Positions 28,405 through 37,289 are shown, counted from the first letter of the stretch. The stretch is DNA of 64,000 nucleotides from Pseudolabrys sp. (GCA_030684935.1 JAUXXH010000001.1:151279-215278); one strand, 5' to 3'. Made by a program: numbers and translations. The notes: generated from the sequence alone by a model not told the origin.

Positions 28405-28459
28405 CGCCAAATCCCGGAGCATGGCAGCATGCTTCGGGACACCAATAGCGGCCTTGCCC

Positions 28460-30520
28460 ATGAAATCCGCCTGGGTCGAACGCGACGCCAAGGATACGGT
28501 TGAACGCTACGCCAAAGCCGGCGTTGCCGCCGACCTGGCGTTGCGCGTCTACACCACCCGCCTGCTCGGCCGCGATCCGGCCCTGGTGCTGCACGGCGGC
28601 GGCAACACCTCCGTCAAGACCCGGATGGCCGATCTGCTCGGCGATGAGACCGACGTGCTCTGCGTCAAGGGCTCCGGCTGGGACATGGGCACGATCGAGC
28701 CTGCCGGCATGCCGGCGGTGCGCCTCGACGCGCTGCGCAAGCTGCGCACCCGCGAGGCCGTGCCCGACGACGAAATGGTGCGGGTGCAGCGGGCCAGCCT
28801 CATCGATCCGATGGCGCCCAACCCGTCGGTCGAAACGCTGCTGCACGCCTTCGTGCCGCACAAATTCGTCGATCACACCCACGCTTCCGCCGTGCTTGGC
28901 CTGATCGACCAGCCGGACGGCCGGGCCCGCGCCGAAGATCTCTACGGCCAGCGCATGGGGATGGTGCGCTACATCCTGCCCGGCTTCGGGCTGGCCAAAG
29001 AGTCGGCCGCCGTGTTCGAAGCCGATCCCACGGTCGACGGACTGATCCTGGAGAAGCACGGCATCTTCACCTTCGGCGCCGACGCGCGCGAAGCCTATGA
29101 GCGCATGATCGAGATGGTGACGCTGGCCGAAGAACGGCTGAAGCAGAACCGCAAGTCGGTCTTCGTCAGCGCGCCGCTGCCGTCACGGTTGGCAGCGCTG
29201 GCCGACATCGCCCCGGTGCTGCGCGGCGCCTGCGCCCTGCCCGACGCCAAGACCGAAGGCGCCTTCGCGCGGCTGGTGCTGGATTTCCGCACGAGCGATG
29301 CGGTGCTGGCTTTCGTCAACGGCCGCGACCTCGGCCGCTACAGCCAGGCCGGCGTCATCACACCCGACCACACCATCCGCACCAAGAACTGGCCGCTGCT
29401 GGTGCCGGCGCCGGACGCCGGCAAGACGACAGAATTCCGCGCCGCCACGCAGCAGGCGGTGGCCTCGTTCATCGCCAACTACGAGCAATACTTCGCCCGC
29501 AACAATACCCGCGTCGGCGGCGGCCGCGTCATGCTGGATCCGGCGCCGCGCGTGGCGCTGGTGCCGGGGCTCGGCCTGTTCGGCATGGGCCGCAGCAAGA
29601 AGGAAGCCCGCGTCGTCGCCGATCTCGCCGAAGCCGCCGTCGCCGCCATCACCGATGCCGAGGCCACCGGCACGTTCGAATCGATCAGCGAAGCCGAGAT
29701 GTTCGACTGCGAATACTGGCCGCTCGAACAGGCCAAGCTCGGCAGCGCCAAACCGTTGCCGCTGGCCGGACAGATTGCCGTCGTCACCGGCGCGGGCGGC
29801 GCCATCGGCGCCGCGACTGCGTCAGCTTTCGCCAAGGCCGGGGCCGAAGTCGCCCTGCTCGACCGCGATTTCGACGCCGCACAGGCGAAAGCGGCGTCGA
29901 TCGGCGGCGCCGCGCTGGCGGTCGAATGCGACGTCACCGACGCCGCTTCGGTGCGGACAGCATTCGCCAAGGTCGTGGAGCATTTCGGCGGCGTCGACAT
30001 CCTGGTCTCGAACGCCGGCGCGGCCTGGCAGGGCAAGATCGGCGAGGTCGACGAGGCGGTGCTGCGCGAAAGCTTCGAACTCAATTTCTTTGCCCACCAG
30101 AAGGTCGCGCAGGCGGCGGTGAAGGTGATGCTGGCGCAAGGTTCCGGCGGCTGCCTGCTGTTCAACGTCTCGAAGCAGGCGGTCAACCCGGGCCCCGATT
30201 TCGGCCCCTACGGCCTGCCCAAGGCGGCCACGCTGTTTCTGGTGCGCCAATATGCGCTCGATTACGGCGCCGACGGTATTCGCGCCAATGCCGTGAATGC
30301 CGACCGCATCCGCTCCGGCCTGCTGACCGGTGATTTCATCCAGAAGCGTGCCAAGGCGCGCGGCCTGAGCGAAAAGGACTACATGAGCGGCAACCTGTTG
30401 CAGCGCGAGGTGACGGCGGAGGACGTGGCGCAGGCCTTCCTCGCGCAGGCGCTGCCGCTCAAGACCACCGCCGACGTCACCACCGTCGACGGCGGCAACA
30501 TCGCCGCCGCATTGCGCTAG
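28460..30520 (+). CDS. Bifunctional class II aldolase / short-chain dehydrogenase (686 aa)
   Basis: A fusion of an aldolase domain (about residues 15-400) and an SDR domain (about 425-686), as in the RhaD-like enzymes that split a sugar phosphate and oxidise or reduce the product aldehyde. Aldolase: phosphate-binding LHGGGNTSVKT, zinc histidines in DHTHASAVLGL and a third histidine in LEKHGIFTFG. SDR: NAD(P) motif VVTGAGGAIGAAT, SNAG, and catalytic YxxxK in GPYGLPKAA. The conserved SDR serine may be in FNVSKQAV. ATG 28460 was chosen since homology begins at KSAWVERDAKDTVERYA. No sugar regulator or transporter is adjacent, so the substrate is open; L-rhamnose or L-fucose type chemistry is likely. 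Confidence 0.9.
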   Translation: MKSAWVERDAKDTVERYAKAGVAADLALRVYTTRLLGRDPALVLHGGGNTSVKTRMADLLGDETDVLCVKGSGWDMGTIEPAGMPAVRLDALRKLRTREAVPDDEMVRVQRASLIDPMAPNPSVETLLHAFVPHKFVDHTHASAVLGLIDQPDGRARAEDLYGQRMGMVRYILPGFGLAKESAAVFEADPTVDGLILEKHGIFTFGADAREAYERMIEMVTLAEERLKQNRKSVFVSAPLPSRLAALADIAPVLRGACALPDAKTEGAFARLVLDFRTSDAVLAFVNGRDLGRYSQAGVITPDHTIRTKNWPLLVPAPDAGKTTEFRAATQQAVASFIANYEQYFARNNTRVGGGRVMLDPAPRVALVPGLGLFGMGRSKKEARVVADLAEAAVAAITDAEATGTFESISEAEMFDCEYWPLEQAKLGSAKPLPLAGQIAVVTGAGGAIGAATASAFAKAGAEVALLDRDFDAAQAKAASIGGAALAVECDVTDAASVRTAFAKVVEHFGGVDILVSNAGAAWQGKIGEVDEAVLRESFELNFFAHQKVAQAAVKVMLAQGSGGCLLFNVSKQAVNPGPDFGPYGLPKAATLFLVRQYALDYGADGIRANAVNADRIRSGLLTGDFIQKRAKARGLSEKDYMSGNLLQREVTAEDVAQAFLAQALPLKTTADVTTVDGGNIAAALR

Positions 30521-30594
30521 AAACGGCACAGTCGCGGGCCATGCCTTTGTGCTAATGTGATTCCACGCTGCGACCCGTCAAAGGAGCCACGCCG

Positions 30595-30849
30595 ATGCTG
30601 CCACGTTTGAGCCTGATCTGCCTGTTGCCTGTCCTGCTGGTGGCGACACCGGCTGCCGCGGCGACCAAAGAGCAGAAGATGGAAACCTGCAAATTCGGCG
30701 CCGACGACGCCCAGCTCACCGGTGCCAAGCATGCCGACTTCGTCAGGAAGTGCATGGCGAACGCCAATTACGAGCCGGCCGCGCGCCGCGACGCCATGAA
30801 AAAGCCGGCCGCCAAGCCGGCGGTGCCTGCCGCAGCGAAGCCGCAGTAA
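30595..30849 (+). CDS. PsiF-repeat-like small secreted protein (84 aa)
   Basis: A small exported protein: signal peptide at residues 1-22 (LSLICLLPVLLVATPAAA), then one PsiF-type repeat, KMETCKFGADDAQLTGAKHADFVRKCM, with two cysteines that could form a disulfide. A lysine/proline/alanine tail follows. E. coli PsiF is phosphate-starvation induced; function unknown. AAAGGAG lies 8 bases before the ATG. It sits alone between the aldolase fusion and the GGDEF/EAL gene. Confidence 0.8.
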   Translation: MLPRLSLICLLPVLLVATPAAAATKEQKMETCKFGADDAQLTGAKHADFVRKCMANANYEPAARRDAMKKPAAKPAVPAAAKPQ

Positions 30850-31042
30850 TTCTCAGGTCGTCGCCCCGGCGCGGGGATGATAGGTTTTTCAGCCGCTTGC
30901 TTTGGCCTTGGCGCGATCACGAGCCGGCCGATGGCGAAAGTGGATTGCATTTGTCGCAGCGCGTACGCATGGCCTTAACCATCCGCGCCGAAGTTCCGCT
31001 GTGGCAACCCAATCATTTACGTCCCCGGCCCATCGTCGCCGG

Positions 31043-33232
31043 ATGACCACGAGCGACAGAGCCAAGCGCGTCTATCCGATGCCGCCGGACGAGGCGGAAC
31101 GGCTGGCCGAGCTGTACCGGCTCGATCTCCTGGACGGGGAACCGGACGCGCAAATCGACCGCATCTGCGACCTCGCCCGCACACTGTTCAATGTTCCGAT
31201 CGCCTATGTCAGCCTGGTCGACCGCGACCGGCAGACTTTCCTGGCCCGGCGCGGCATCGATCTCTGCGCCGTTGACCGTGCTGACTCATTTTGCAGCATC
31301 ACCATCCTTGGCAGGGAACCTGTGGTGGTGCCGGACGCCTGGATCGACACCCGATTCAACGGCGGCGTGCTGATGCACGGCGAAACGCAGGCCCGCTTCT
31401 ACGCCGGCGTACCGCTGAGAGTCTCCGGACAAGCGATCGGTGCCCTGTGCATCGTCGACTCCGTGCCACGCGAATTGTCGACGGATGACGCCGTCCATCT
31501 GCGTGCGCTCGCCGATGTCGTGGCGAGCGAGATCGTCAGCCAGCACGCCGCGCGCGAGCTCCGCGCCAACAGGAAGCATCTGGCGCAAATCATCCGGATG
31601 GCCGGAATCGGCGGCGTCGAATTTACCGGCGCGTCGGGAACATGGTCTGGCGACGCCGAGTTCTGCCGCATTTTCGGCCTTACGGGCCAATCCGTCGATC
31701 AAGGGACGGGCGGCAACGGCGCGGACATACCGCAGCCGCTGATCGACGCCTTGTTCTCGAGCGGCCTGCCTTGCGATACCGAGGTGCGCGGCACAAGGCC
31801 GGACGGCGAAACTTTCTGGGTTCGCGTGCTTGCCGAATACGAAACCACAAACGGTACCATCGATCGCGTCATCGGCGCGGTTCAGGACATCGGCGACCGC
31901 AAGCGCGCCGAAGCGCGGCTGCGCGAAGTCGCCTTTCGCGACGCCCTCACCGGCCTGCCCAATCGCGCCTCGTTCATCGACACGCTCAACTCCTGCATCG
32001 GCACCGCTGCGGCGGATTTTTCGCGTGTCGTGGTGATCAAGTTCAACATCGACTATTTCCGCGACGTCAACGACGCCTTCGGCTATCAGGTTGGCGACGC
32101 CCTGCTGAAAAGTGTAGCCAAGGCCCTGTCGAATGACTTCGGTGCCGCTGGCACCGTGACGCACATCGGCGGCGACGAATTCGCCGTGATCATGCATGGC
32201 GCGGCGGTTGACCAGGCGGAGCGGATTACCGGAAAGTTCGTCGAGCGGGCCAAGACTCTTTTCAGGCATGAGCACGTCACGCTGCCGCTGGTGATCAGCG
32301 CCGGCATCGCGATCTTCCCCGACCACGCCGGCGATACCGATGCCATGATGCGCAACGCCAAGGTGGCCTTGTTTCAGGCCAAGGCCCGGCAGCGCGGCAG
32401 TGTCCTGGTATACGATCCGGGGATTGCCAAGGCGGCCGAGGACAAGGCGGCACTGTTGCGCAACATCCGGCGCGGCATCGACAATCACGAATTCATCATG
32501 CACTACCAGCCGATCGTCGGCCTGCGCGAGAAAAAGGTGGCGGGCCTCGAAGCCCTGATGCGCTGGAACCACCCGGAGCGCGGGGTGCTGGCGCCGGCGC
32601 ATTTCATGATCGCCTTCGACGACCCCGCTCTGGCGATCAAGCTCGGCGACCTCGCACTCGATACGGCCATCGCGCAGATGCGCCAATGGCTCGACGCCGG
32701 CGTCGCCTTCGGCAATGTCGCGGTCAACCTGTCGACCGCGCAGTTCCGGCTGACCGACCTCGCCGCAATCATTCTCGGCAAGCTCGACCGCGCCGGCGTG
32801 TCGCCGCAGCGGCTGACGCTGGAGGTAACCGAGGGCGTCTATATGGACTGGGGCGCCGATGTGGTCGCAGCCACCGTGCGCACACTGCACGACGCCGGCG
32901 TCAGCATCGCGCTCGACGATTTCGGGACCGGCTATGCCTCGCTGTCGCATTTGCAGCGTTTTCCGATCGACAAATTGAAGATCGACAAGTCGTTCGTGCA
33001 GTCGCTGGAGAGCACCAGCATCGTCGATGCGGTGATCAATCTGGGGATCAGCCTCGGCATGCAGGTGGTGGCCGAGGGCGTGGAGAAGCCGGAGCAGCTC
33101 GCTCTGCTGCGCCTGAAAGGCTGCGACTTTGTTCAAGGCTACATCTATTCGAAGCCGATCGCACCCGCGCAGATCGCCGCCTTCATCGAAGACTTCGCCG
33201 CGACCGGAACCGCGATGAAAGAGGTGGTCTGA
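31043..33232 (+). CDS. GAF-PAS-GGDEF-EAL cyclic di-GMP signalling protein (729 aa)
   Basis: Soluble c-di-GMP enzyme. GAF is at residues about 25-170 (FNVPIAYVSLVDRDRQ ... GALCIVDSVPR), PAS at about 180-290, GGDEF at about 290-455 and EAL at about 465-715. The EAL domain looks active: GLEALMRW (EAL at 503-505), NLSTAQF, LEVTEGVY, ALDDFGTGY, KIDKSF, AEGVE and QGY are present. The GGDEF motif itself is intact (HIGGDEFAV, 376-380). However, the first magnesium-binding aspartate of the usual IDxDxFK is Asn 335 (KFNIDYFR), and the following GH is GY, so cyclase activity is doubtful. ATG 31043 was chosen because the GAF-linked homology begins just after; it has no strong RBS. Confidence 0.92.
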   Translation: MTTSDRAKRVYPMPPDEAERLAELYRLDLLDGEPDAQIDRICDLARTLFNVPIAYVSLVDRDRQTFLARRGIDLCAVDRADSFCSITILGREPVVVPDAWIDTRFNGGVLMHGETQARFYAGVPLRVSGQAIGALCIVDSVPRELSTDDAVHLRALADVVASEIVSQHAARELRANRKHLAQIIRMAGIGGVEFTGASGTWSGDAEFCRIFGLTGQSVDQGTGGNGADIPQPLIDALFSSGLPCDTEVRGTRPDGETFWVRVLAEYETTNGTIDRVIGAVQDIGDRKRAEARLREVAFRDALTGLPNRASFIDTLNSCIGTAAADFSRVVVIKFNIDYFRDVNDAFGYQVGDALLKSVAKALSNDFGAAGTVTHIGGDEFAVIMHGAAVDQAERITGKFVERAKTLFRHEHVTLPLVISAGIAIFPDHAGDTDAMMRNAKVALFQAKARQRGSVLVYDPGIAKAAEDKAALLRNIRRGIDNHEFIMHYQPIVGLREKKVAGLEALMRWNHPERGVLAPAHFMIAFDDPALAIKLGDLALDTAIAQMRQWLDAGVAFGNVAVNLSTAQFRLTDLAAIILGKLDRAGVSPQRLTLEVTEGVYMDWGADVVAATVRTLHDAGVSIALDDFGTGYASLSHLQRFPIDKLKIDKSFVQSLESTSIVDAVINLGISLGMQVVAEGVEKPEQLALLRLKGCDFVQGYIYSKPIAPAQIAAFIEDFAATGTAMKEVV

Positions 33233-33240
33233 GGCCGCAC

Positions 33241-34254
33241 TCAGGCCGCCTTCGCCGCCGGCCGCTCCAGCGGGGTCACCTCGAACCGGCGCAGCGCGCC
33301 GCGCCGCAACGCCTCGATGACAATGGCGCGGCCGATCCGTTCGCTGTTCAGCAGCCTTATCAGATCGTCGACGCCGGTGATCGCCTCCCCGTCAGCGCGC
33401 ACAATGGTATCGAGGCTCATCAGCCCGGCCAGCGCGGCAGGCCCCGACGGCTCCAGCGCCGTGACCATGGCCCCCGACGCATTGTCGATCCCGGCATTGC
33501 GCGCCTGCCGGCGCGGCACCGCCGCCGTCTGGCCGGAGACGCCGATATAGCCGCGCCGCACGCGGCCGTGCTGGATCAGTTCGCTCAGCACGAACTGCGC
33601 GGTATTGGCGGCGACCGCAAAGCAGATGCCTTGCGCGCCCATGATGACGGCGGTGTTGATGCCAATCACCTCACCGCGCGACGACACCAGCGGCCCGCCG
33701 GAGTTGCCGGGGTTGAGCGCCGCGTCGGTCTGGATCACGTCCTCGATCAGGCGGCCGTTCTTCGCGCGCAGCGAGCGGCCGAGCGCCGAAATCACCCCGG
33801 CGGTGACGGTCGATTCAAAACCGAGCGGATTGCCGATGGCGACCACAAGTTGGCCGCGCCGCAGCGATTTGGAATCGCCCAGCCGGGCGGCCTGAAGGTC
33901 GCGCGCCGAATCGACGCGCAACAGCGCGAGATCCGTGTCGGGATCGGCGCCGAGCTTGCGCGCTTCCATCACCCGCCCTTCGGCGTCCTGCAGGCGGATG
34001 TCCTTCGCCCCTTCCACCACATGGCAATTGGTCAGCACCAGGCCGTCCGGCGAAATGACCACGCCGGAGCCGACGCCGCCGGGACCACCTTTGGCGCCCT
34101 TTATGGCGACGCGCAGCACCGCCGGGCCGACGGTGTCGGCGACGGATATGACCGCGTGTGAATAGGCGTCCAGAATATCGGTATCGGCTGCCGGCGGCGC
34201 GGATCGGCCGTCGGACTCCTCGTCATGGAACGACGATGCGACGATATCGAGCAT
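33241..34254 (-). CDS. S1C (DegP/HtrA-like) serine protease with one PDZ domain (337 aa)
   Basis: Trypsin-fold protease with an intact triad: histidine in TNCHVVEG, aspartate in DTDLALLRV and serine in NPGNSGGPLV. A single C-terminal PDZ domain follows at about residues 235-325. Unlike DegP, no signal peptide or membrane anchor is seen with the start at 34252-34254 (MLDIVASSFHDEE), so it may act in the cytosol. In-frame codons up to 34425 overlap the divergent gene and add nothing signal-like. It ends 8 bp from the GGDEF/EAL gene, convergent with it. Confidence 0.9.
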   Translation of the reverse strand: MLDIVASSFHDEESDGRSAPPAADTDILDAYSHAVISVADTVGPAVLRVAIKGAKGGPGGVGSGVVISPDGLVLTNCHVVEGAKDIRLQDAEGRVMEARKLGADPDTDLALLRVDSARDLQAARLGDSKSLRRGQLVVAIGNPLGFESTVTAGVISALGRSLRAKNGRLIEDVIQTDAALNPGNSGGPLVSSRGEVIGINTAVIMGAQGICFAVAANTAQFVLSELIQHGRVRRGYIGVSGQTAAVPRRQARNAGIDNASGAMVTALEPSGPAALAGLMSLDTIVRADGEAITGVDDLIRLLNSERIGRAIVIEALRRGALRRFEVTPLERPAAKAA

Positions 34255-34403
34255 TGGCGGGGTCTGGGTTCTAGTGGTTACGTTCTGCGATATAGGGTCA
34301 GATTGACGGATAAAAAGGGAGGCTGGATGGAGGCGGAGGATGCCTTGACCGGCGCAGGCACCAACCGCGCGGCGCGCAACGCCGATCACGCGAGACGCGC
34401 CTG

Positions 34404-35888
34404 ATGTCGACAGCAGCAAAACCATCCGCTTTCGCGGTCGCCGGGGCCATTGGCCTCGGCACGCTGGCGCTGGCGATCTGGGCTGTGATGGTGCTGACGC
34501 TGGCGGACCTGACCGGCAGCGATCCGGCGGGCAATGCCATCGCCCAGGCCTATGCCACCATCGAACTGGTTGCGGTCTGGCTGCTTCTCGGGGCGCTGGC
34601 GGCGCTGGCGGCGACCAAGGGCACCTTCGCGCGGCCAGCCGGTATCGCCGCGCTGGTGCTGATCCCCGTCTCGGGGCTCGCGGCGGTGCTGGCGCTGGGG
34701 CTGCTGAGCGAACCGAAGCTGGCGCCGTACCGATGGCCGATCATCATTCCGGCGCTGGTGCCGCCGCTGGTGATCGCTTTCTGCCTGTGGGTGCTGCTGC
34801 CACGGTGGCGCGCCGCCATTTCGGACCGCCGCGCCATCGCCATCGCCTGGGGCGGAGCGCTGGTCCTGAGCCTCGCCATTGTACCGATGGTGCTGCTGCG
34901 CGATCAGGCGGAAAAACGCCTCATCGCACTGGAGGAAAAACAGGAGGCCGAATTCGCCAATTTGCCGACCGCCCCGGCGCTGTGGGACCTGACGCCGTTC
35001 CTGATCGCGCCCTCTGCGATTAAGAGGGCCGAGGCGCTGGAACGCGCGCGCCAGCTCGATCGGCGGCAGAGCGATGCCGAAGTGATGCTGGAGCGCGGCG
35101 ATTTCCCCCTGCTCTACCTCGGTTCGCTCGATCTGACCCCGACGCCGTCCCTCTGCGACAAGGCGCGCGGCCTGCTGCGCCGGCGGCTCGAGCCGCTGGT
35201 GCTCAAGGAGGCCAATGCCAAGAACTACAAGGAGATCGTCGAGCCGGTGACCGGCGCGGTCGCGGCGATGGAATGGCTGGTCGGCTACGGCTGCGCGGCC
35301 GATGCCGAAGCGCAGGCCTGGGAGGCCGTGGCGAAAACCTATAGCGATCCCGGCTACGAGATTTATCGGCTGCGCGACCTGCGCGATCCGAACCGGCTTG
35401 GCCGCGTACTGCGTGAAGACCCGGCTCGCTTCTCCATGCTGACGCCGCAGGCGCATCTCAAGGCGTGGCTCAAATTCGCCGACGACAAGGCCCTGCGCGG
35501 CGAAGCCCTGGCCGGCGCCCGCAAAGGCGAGCGCCGCACCGCCGACGCGATCGAGATGCTCGGCAGCGAACAAGACGCATGGACCGTGATCCGCTATCTC
35601 CCGGCGCTCGATCTCGAACCGACGCCCGCCTTGTGTCAGGCGGCAAGCGTCGAGTTGCGCAAACAGTTCGGCAAGATTTATCGGCCGGCCGCCGACGATC
35701 CGCGGCCCTATAGCGAACTGCTCGCACGGCTTGGCACCGGCGAGCAGTTCAAAGCCCTGATATGGCTGGCCTCGCATGGCTGCGAAAAAAATGCCCCGCT
35801 CGAGGAGGCCGACGCCCTGATCCGCAGCTATCAGAATTCGAGCGAGCGCGAAGCAATGCTGTCAAGCCTCGCACAAGCGCGGCGGTAG
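34404..35888 (+). CDS. Uncharacterised membrane protein with a duplicated C-terminal domain (494 aa)
   Basis: Not recognised. The N-terminal third holds five hydrophobic segments (about 11-32, 50-71, 79-101, 110-132, 145-165). After a charged linker with coiled-coil character (QAEKRLIALEEKQEAEF), residues about 205-330 and 365-494 are two copies of one helical unit. LDLTPTPSLC matches LDLEPTPALC, and MEWLVGYGC matches LIWLASHGC. Each copy keeps one cysteine pair (251/297 and 411/460) about 48 residues apart, so a disulfide per repeat is possible if the tail is periplasmic. It is divergent from the S1C protease with a 149-bp promoter region between. No partner gene is obvious. Confidence 0.8.
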   Translation: MSTAAKPSAFAVAGAIGLGTLALAIWAVMVLTLADLTGSDPAGNAIAQAYATIELVAVWLLLGALAALAATKGTFARPAGIAALVLIPVSGLAAVLALGLLSEPKLAPYRWPIIIPALVPPLVIAFCLWVLLPRWRAAISDRRAIAIAWGGALVLSLAIVPMVLLRDQAEKRLIALEEKQEAEFANLPTAPALWDLTPFLIAPSAIKRAEALERARQLDRRQSDAEVMLERGDFPLLYLGSLDLTPTPSLCDKARGLLRRRLEPLVLKEANAKNYKEIVEPVTGAVAAMEWLVGYGCAADAEAQAWEAVAKTYSDPGYEIYRLRDLRDPNRLGRVLREDPARFSMLTPQAHLKAWLKFADDKALRGEALAGARKGERRTADAIEMLGSEQDAWTVIRYLPALDLEPTPALCQAASVELRKQFGKIYRPAADDPRPYSELLARLGTGEQFKALIWLASHGCEKNAPLEEADALIRSYQNSSEREAMLSSLAQARR

Positions 35889-35910
35889 TTGTAACCGCCG
35901 AGCTTCATTT

Positions 35911-35994
35911 CTACCGCCAGAACAATGCCAGCAACAGAATGATCGGCAACGGCACGCCAACCATCCACAACGGTGCACCACGTCCGAATCCCAT
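35911..35994 (-). CDS. 27-residue single-span membrane miniprotein
   Basis: A very short frame, MGFGRGAPLWMVGVPLPIIL... ending LFWR, with a perfect Shine-Dalgarno AAGGAGG six bases before its ATG. One hydrophobic segment makes up almost the whole peptide. It shares the pattern LW-x2-GVP-x2-I-x-L-x3-LF with another miniprotein at 37159-37233, on the other side of a membrane-protein gene. The strong RBS and the paralogous partner argue that it is real. Function unknown. Confidence 0.6.
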   Translation of the reverse strand: MGFGRGAPLWMVGVPLPIILLLALFWR

Positions 35995-36091
35995 GTCAGC
36001 CTCCTTCGTTTTGATGGCGGGCTAATCCATTACGGCCCCAAATTGTTCCATCGCCGCTCGATCACGCGCGGTAACAAAATCCGGACATAAC

Positions 36092-36116
36092 GGAACTTTG
36101 GATTGGAGGCGGGGTT
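36092..36116 (+). promoter_or_regulatory. EcfG-type (general stress response) promoter
   Basis: GGAAC (36092-36096), 16 bp, then GGTT (36113-36116), close to the alphaproteobacterial EcfG consensus GGAAC-N16/17-CGTT. It is 48 bp upstream of the 319-residue membrane protein gene. The remainder of the 35995-36163 interval shows no other feature. The match is by eye; control by EcfG/PhyR is inferred. Confidence 0.55.
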
Positions 36117-36163
36117 AAGCCCATGCGAGCGCAATCATTCCGCTTGCCGGAGGCGGAAGCACG

Positions 36164-37123
36164 ATGATCAACGACACGGGCAGACTGACGATCGACGATT
36201 CACGTTCGGCCGTGAGCTGGCAAGCCATTGCGGCCGGCGCCACCGCGTCGATCGCGCTGACCTTTGTCCTCTTGGCGTTCGGCATCGGCGTCGGCTTTTC
36301 GGTGGTATCGCCGTGGGCCGGTGAAGGAATATCGGCGACTGCATTCACGATCTCCGCCGGCATCTATCTGGTCGTCGTCGCCATGCTCGCATCGACCATT
36401 GGCGGCTACATCGCCGGCCGGCTGCGCACGCAATGGAACGGCGTCAACGAACACGAGCGTTACTTCCGCGACTCGGCGCACGGCTTTTTGGTGTGGGCCC
36501 TCGCCACCATCGTCAGCGCGGCGGTGCTTGGCGGCGCTCTCACCCACGTCATGGCCGGCGCCAGCGCCGGACTTGCCCCTGCCACCATGACGGCGTCGCA
36601 GGGCTCGCCCGCCGATCTGTATATCGACAATCTGCTGCGCACTGATCCGATGCCGGGGATCCCTGCGGAACGCACCAACCAGGCCACCACGCCGACCACG
36701 CAGGAGCAGCAGACCGCGCCGCTGCAGGGCGGCCAGCTAACGCCCACCCCGCCGCCGCCGCGCGAGGCGCTTGGCGCCGCCGGCGTCGATCGCGCGGAAA
36801 TCGGCCGCATTCTGACGCCGGGGCTCGCCCGTGGCGGCAGCGTCTCCGCCGCCGACCGGACCTATCTTGCGCGGATGGTGTCGGCCCGCACCGGCCTCTC
36901 GCAGCCCGAAGCCGAGCAGCGTGTCACCCAAGTCATCACGCAGGCCCGGACGGCCGCCGACGCCGCGCGCAGCGCGGCGGCAAAGTTTTCGCTCTGGCTG
37001 GCGGCGTCCATGCTGGCCGGCGCACTGGCGGCAAGTCTTGCCGCGATCCAAGGCGGCAACCTGCGCAACAGGGAATGGTATCTCGCCGCCGACAGCCGTG
37101 GCCGTGTGGTCGCTGCTGAGTAA
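36164..37123 (+). CDS. Four-span membrane protein of unknown function (319 aa)
   Basis: Conserved-looking Rhizobiales membrane protein, no named function. Three segments lie in the N-terminal half (about 22-46 AGATASIALTFVLLAFGIG, 60-85 and 108-133). Then comes a Pro/Thr/Gln-rich linker (about 165-205), a short region with EIGRILTPGLARGGSV, and a fourth segment near 275-298. FGIGVGFSVVSPWAGEG and GGYIAGRLRTQW resemble YrzE-like envelope proteins. ATG 36164 follows GCGGAAGCACG. An EcfG-type promoter precedes it; a 24-residue membrane peptide and a terminator follow, so it is probably part of a stress transcription unit. Confidence 0.8.
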   Translation: MINDTGRLTIDDSRSAVSWQAIAAGATASIALTFVLLAFGIGVGFSVVSPWAGEGISATAFTISAGIYLVVVAMLASTIGGYIAGRLRTQWNGVNEHERYFRDSAHGFLVWALATIVSAAVLGGALTHVMAGASAGLAPATMTASQGSPADLYIDNLLRTDPMPGIPAERTNQATTPTTQEQQTAPLQGGQLTPTPPPPREALGAAGVDRAEIGRILTPGLARGGSVSAADRTYLARMVSARTGLSQPEAEQRVTQVITQARTAADAARSAAAKFSLWLAASMLAGALAASLAAIQGGNLRNREWYLAADSRGRVVAAE

Positions 37124-37158
37124 GTTCACCCCACCCTCCCACACACAGGAGTATGAAA

Positions 37159-37233
37159 ATGCCGATCCTGCTCTGGTTACTTGGTGTTCCGATCAGCCTG
37201 ATTCTGGTGCTGATGCTGTTCGGCGCCTTCTAA
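37159..37233 (+). CDS. 24-residue membrane miniprotein
   Basis: Begins MPILLWLLGVPISLIL and ends LFGAF; almost entirely hydrophobic, a single span. CAGGAG lies about 7 bases upstream of the ATG at 37159 (an in-frame ATG at 37153 would add MK). It follows the 319-residue membrane protein after 35 bp and ends just before a strong terminator, so it is the last gene of that transcript. It resembles the 27-residue peptide at 35911-35994. Confidence 0.65.
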   Translation: MPILLWLLGVPISLILVLMLFGAF

Positions 37234-37249
37234 GTTGAAAGCCGAACAA

Positions 37250-37285
37250 AAAGCCCCGCGGGTCGCCGAACCTGCGGGGCTTTTT
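37250..37285 (+). terminator. Rho-independent terminator after the miniprotein
   Basis: AAAGCCCCGC (37250-37259) pairs perfectly with GCGGGGCTTT (37274-37283), followed by TT and ATT. The flanking A-run on the left also lets it stop transcription of the convergent GNAT gene. Confidence 0.92.
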
Positions 37286-37289
37286 ATTG

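Noticed and set aside
25090..28491. A very long (over 1100-codon) open frame antisense to rne
   Set aside because: It mirrors RNase E codons in a GC-rich gene; its translation is low-complexity Ala/Gly/Arg with no domain, and rne motifs on the plus strand are unambiguous.
35995..36091. EcfG promoter for the minus-strand 27-residue peptide
   Set aside because: A GGAAC on the minus strand has only GATT at 17 bp, two of four bases in the -10; too weak to call.
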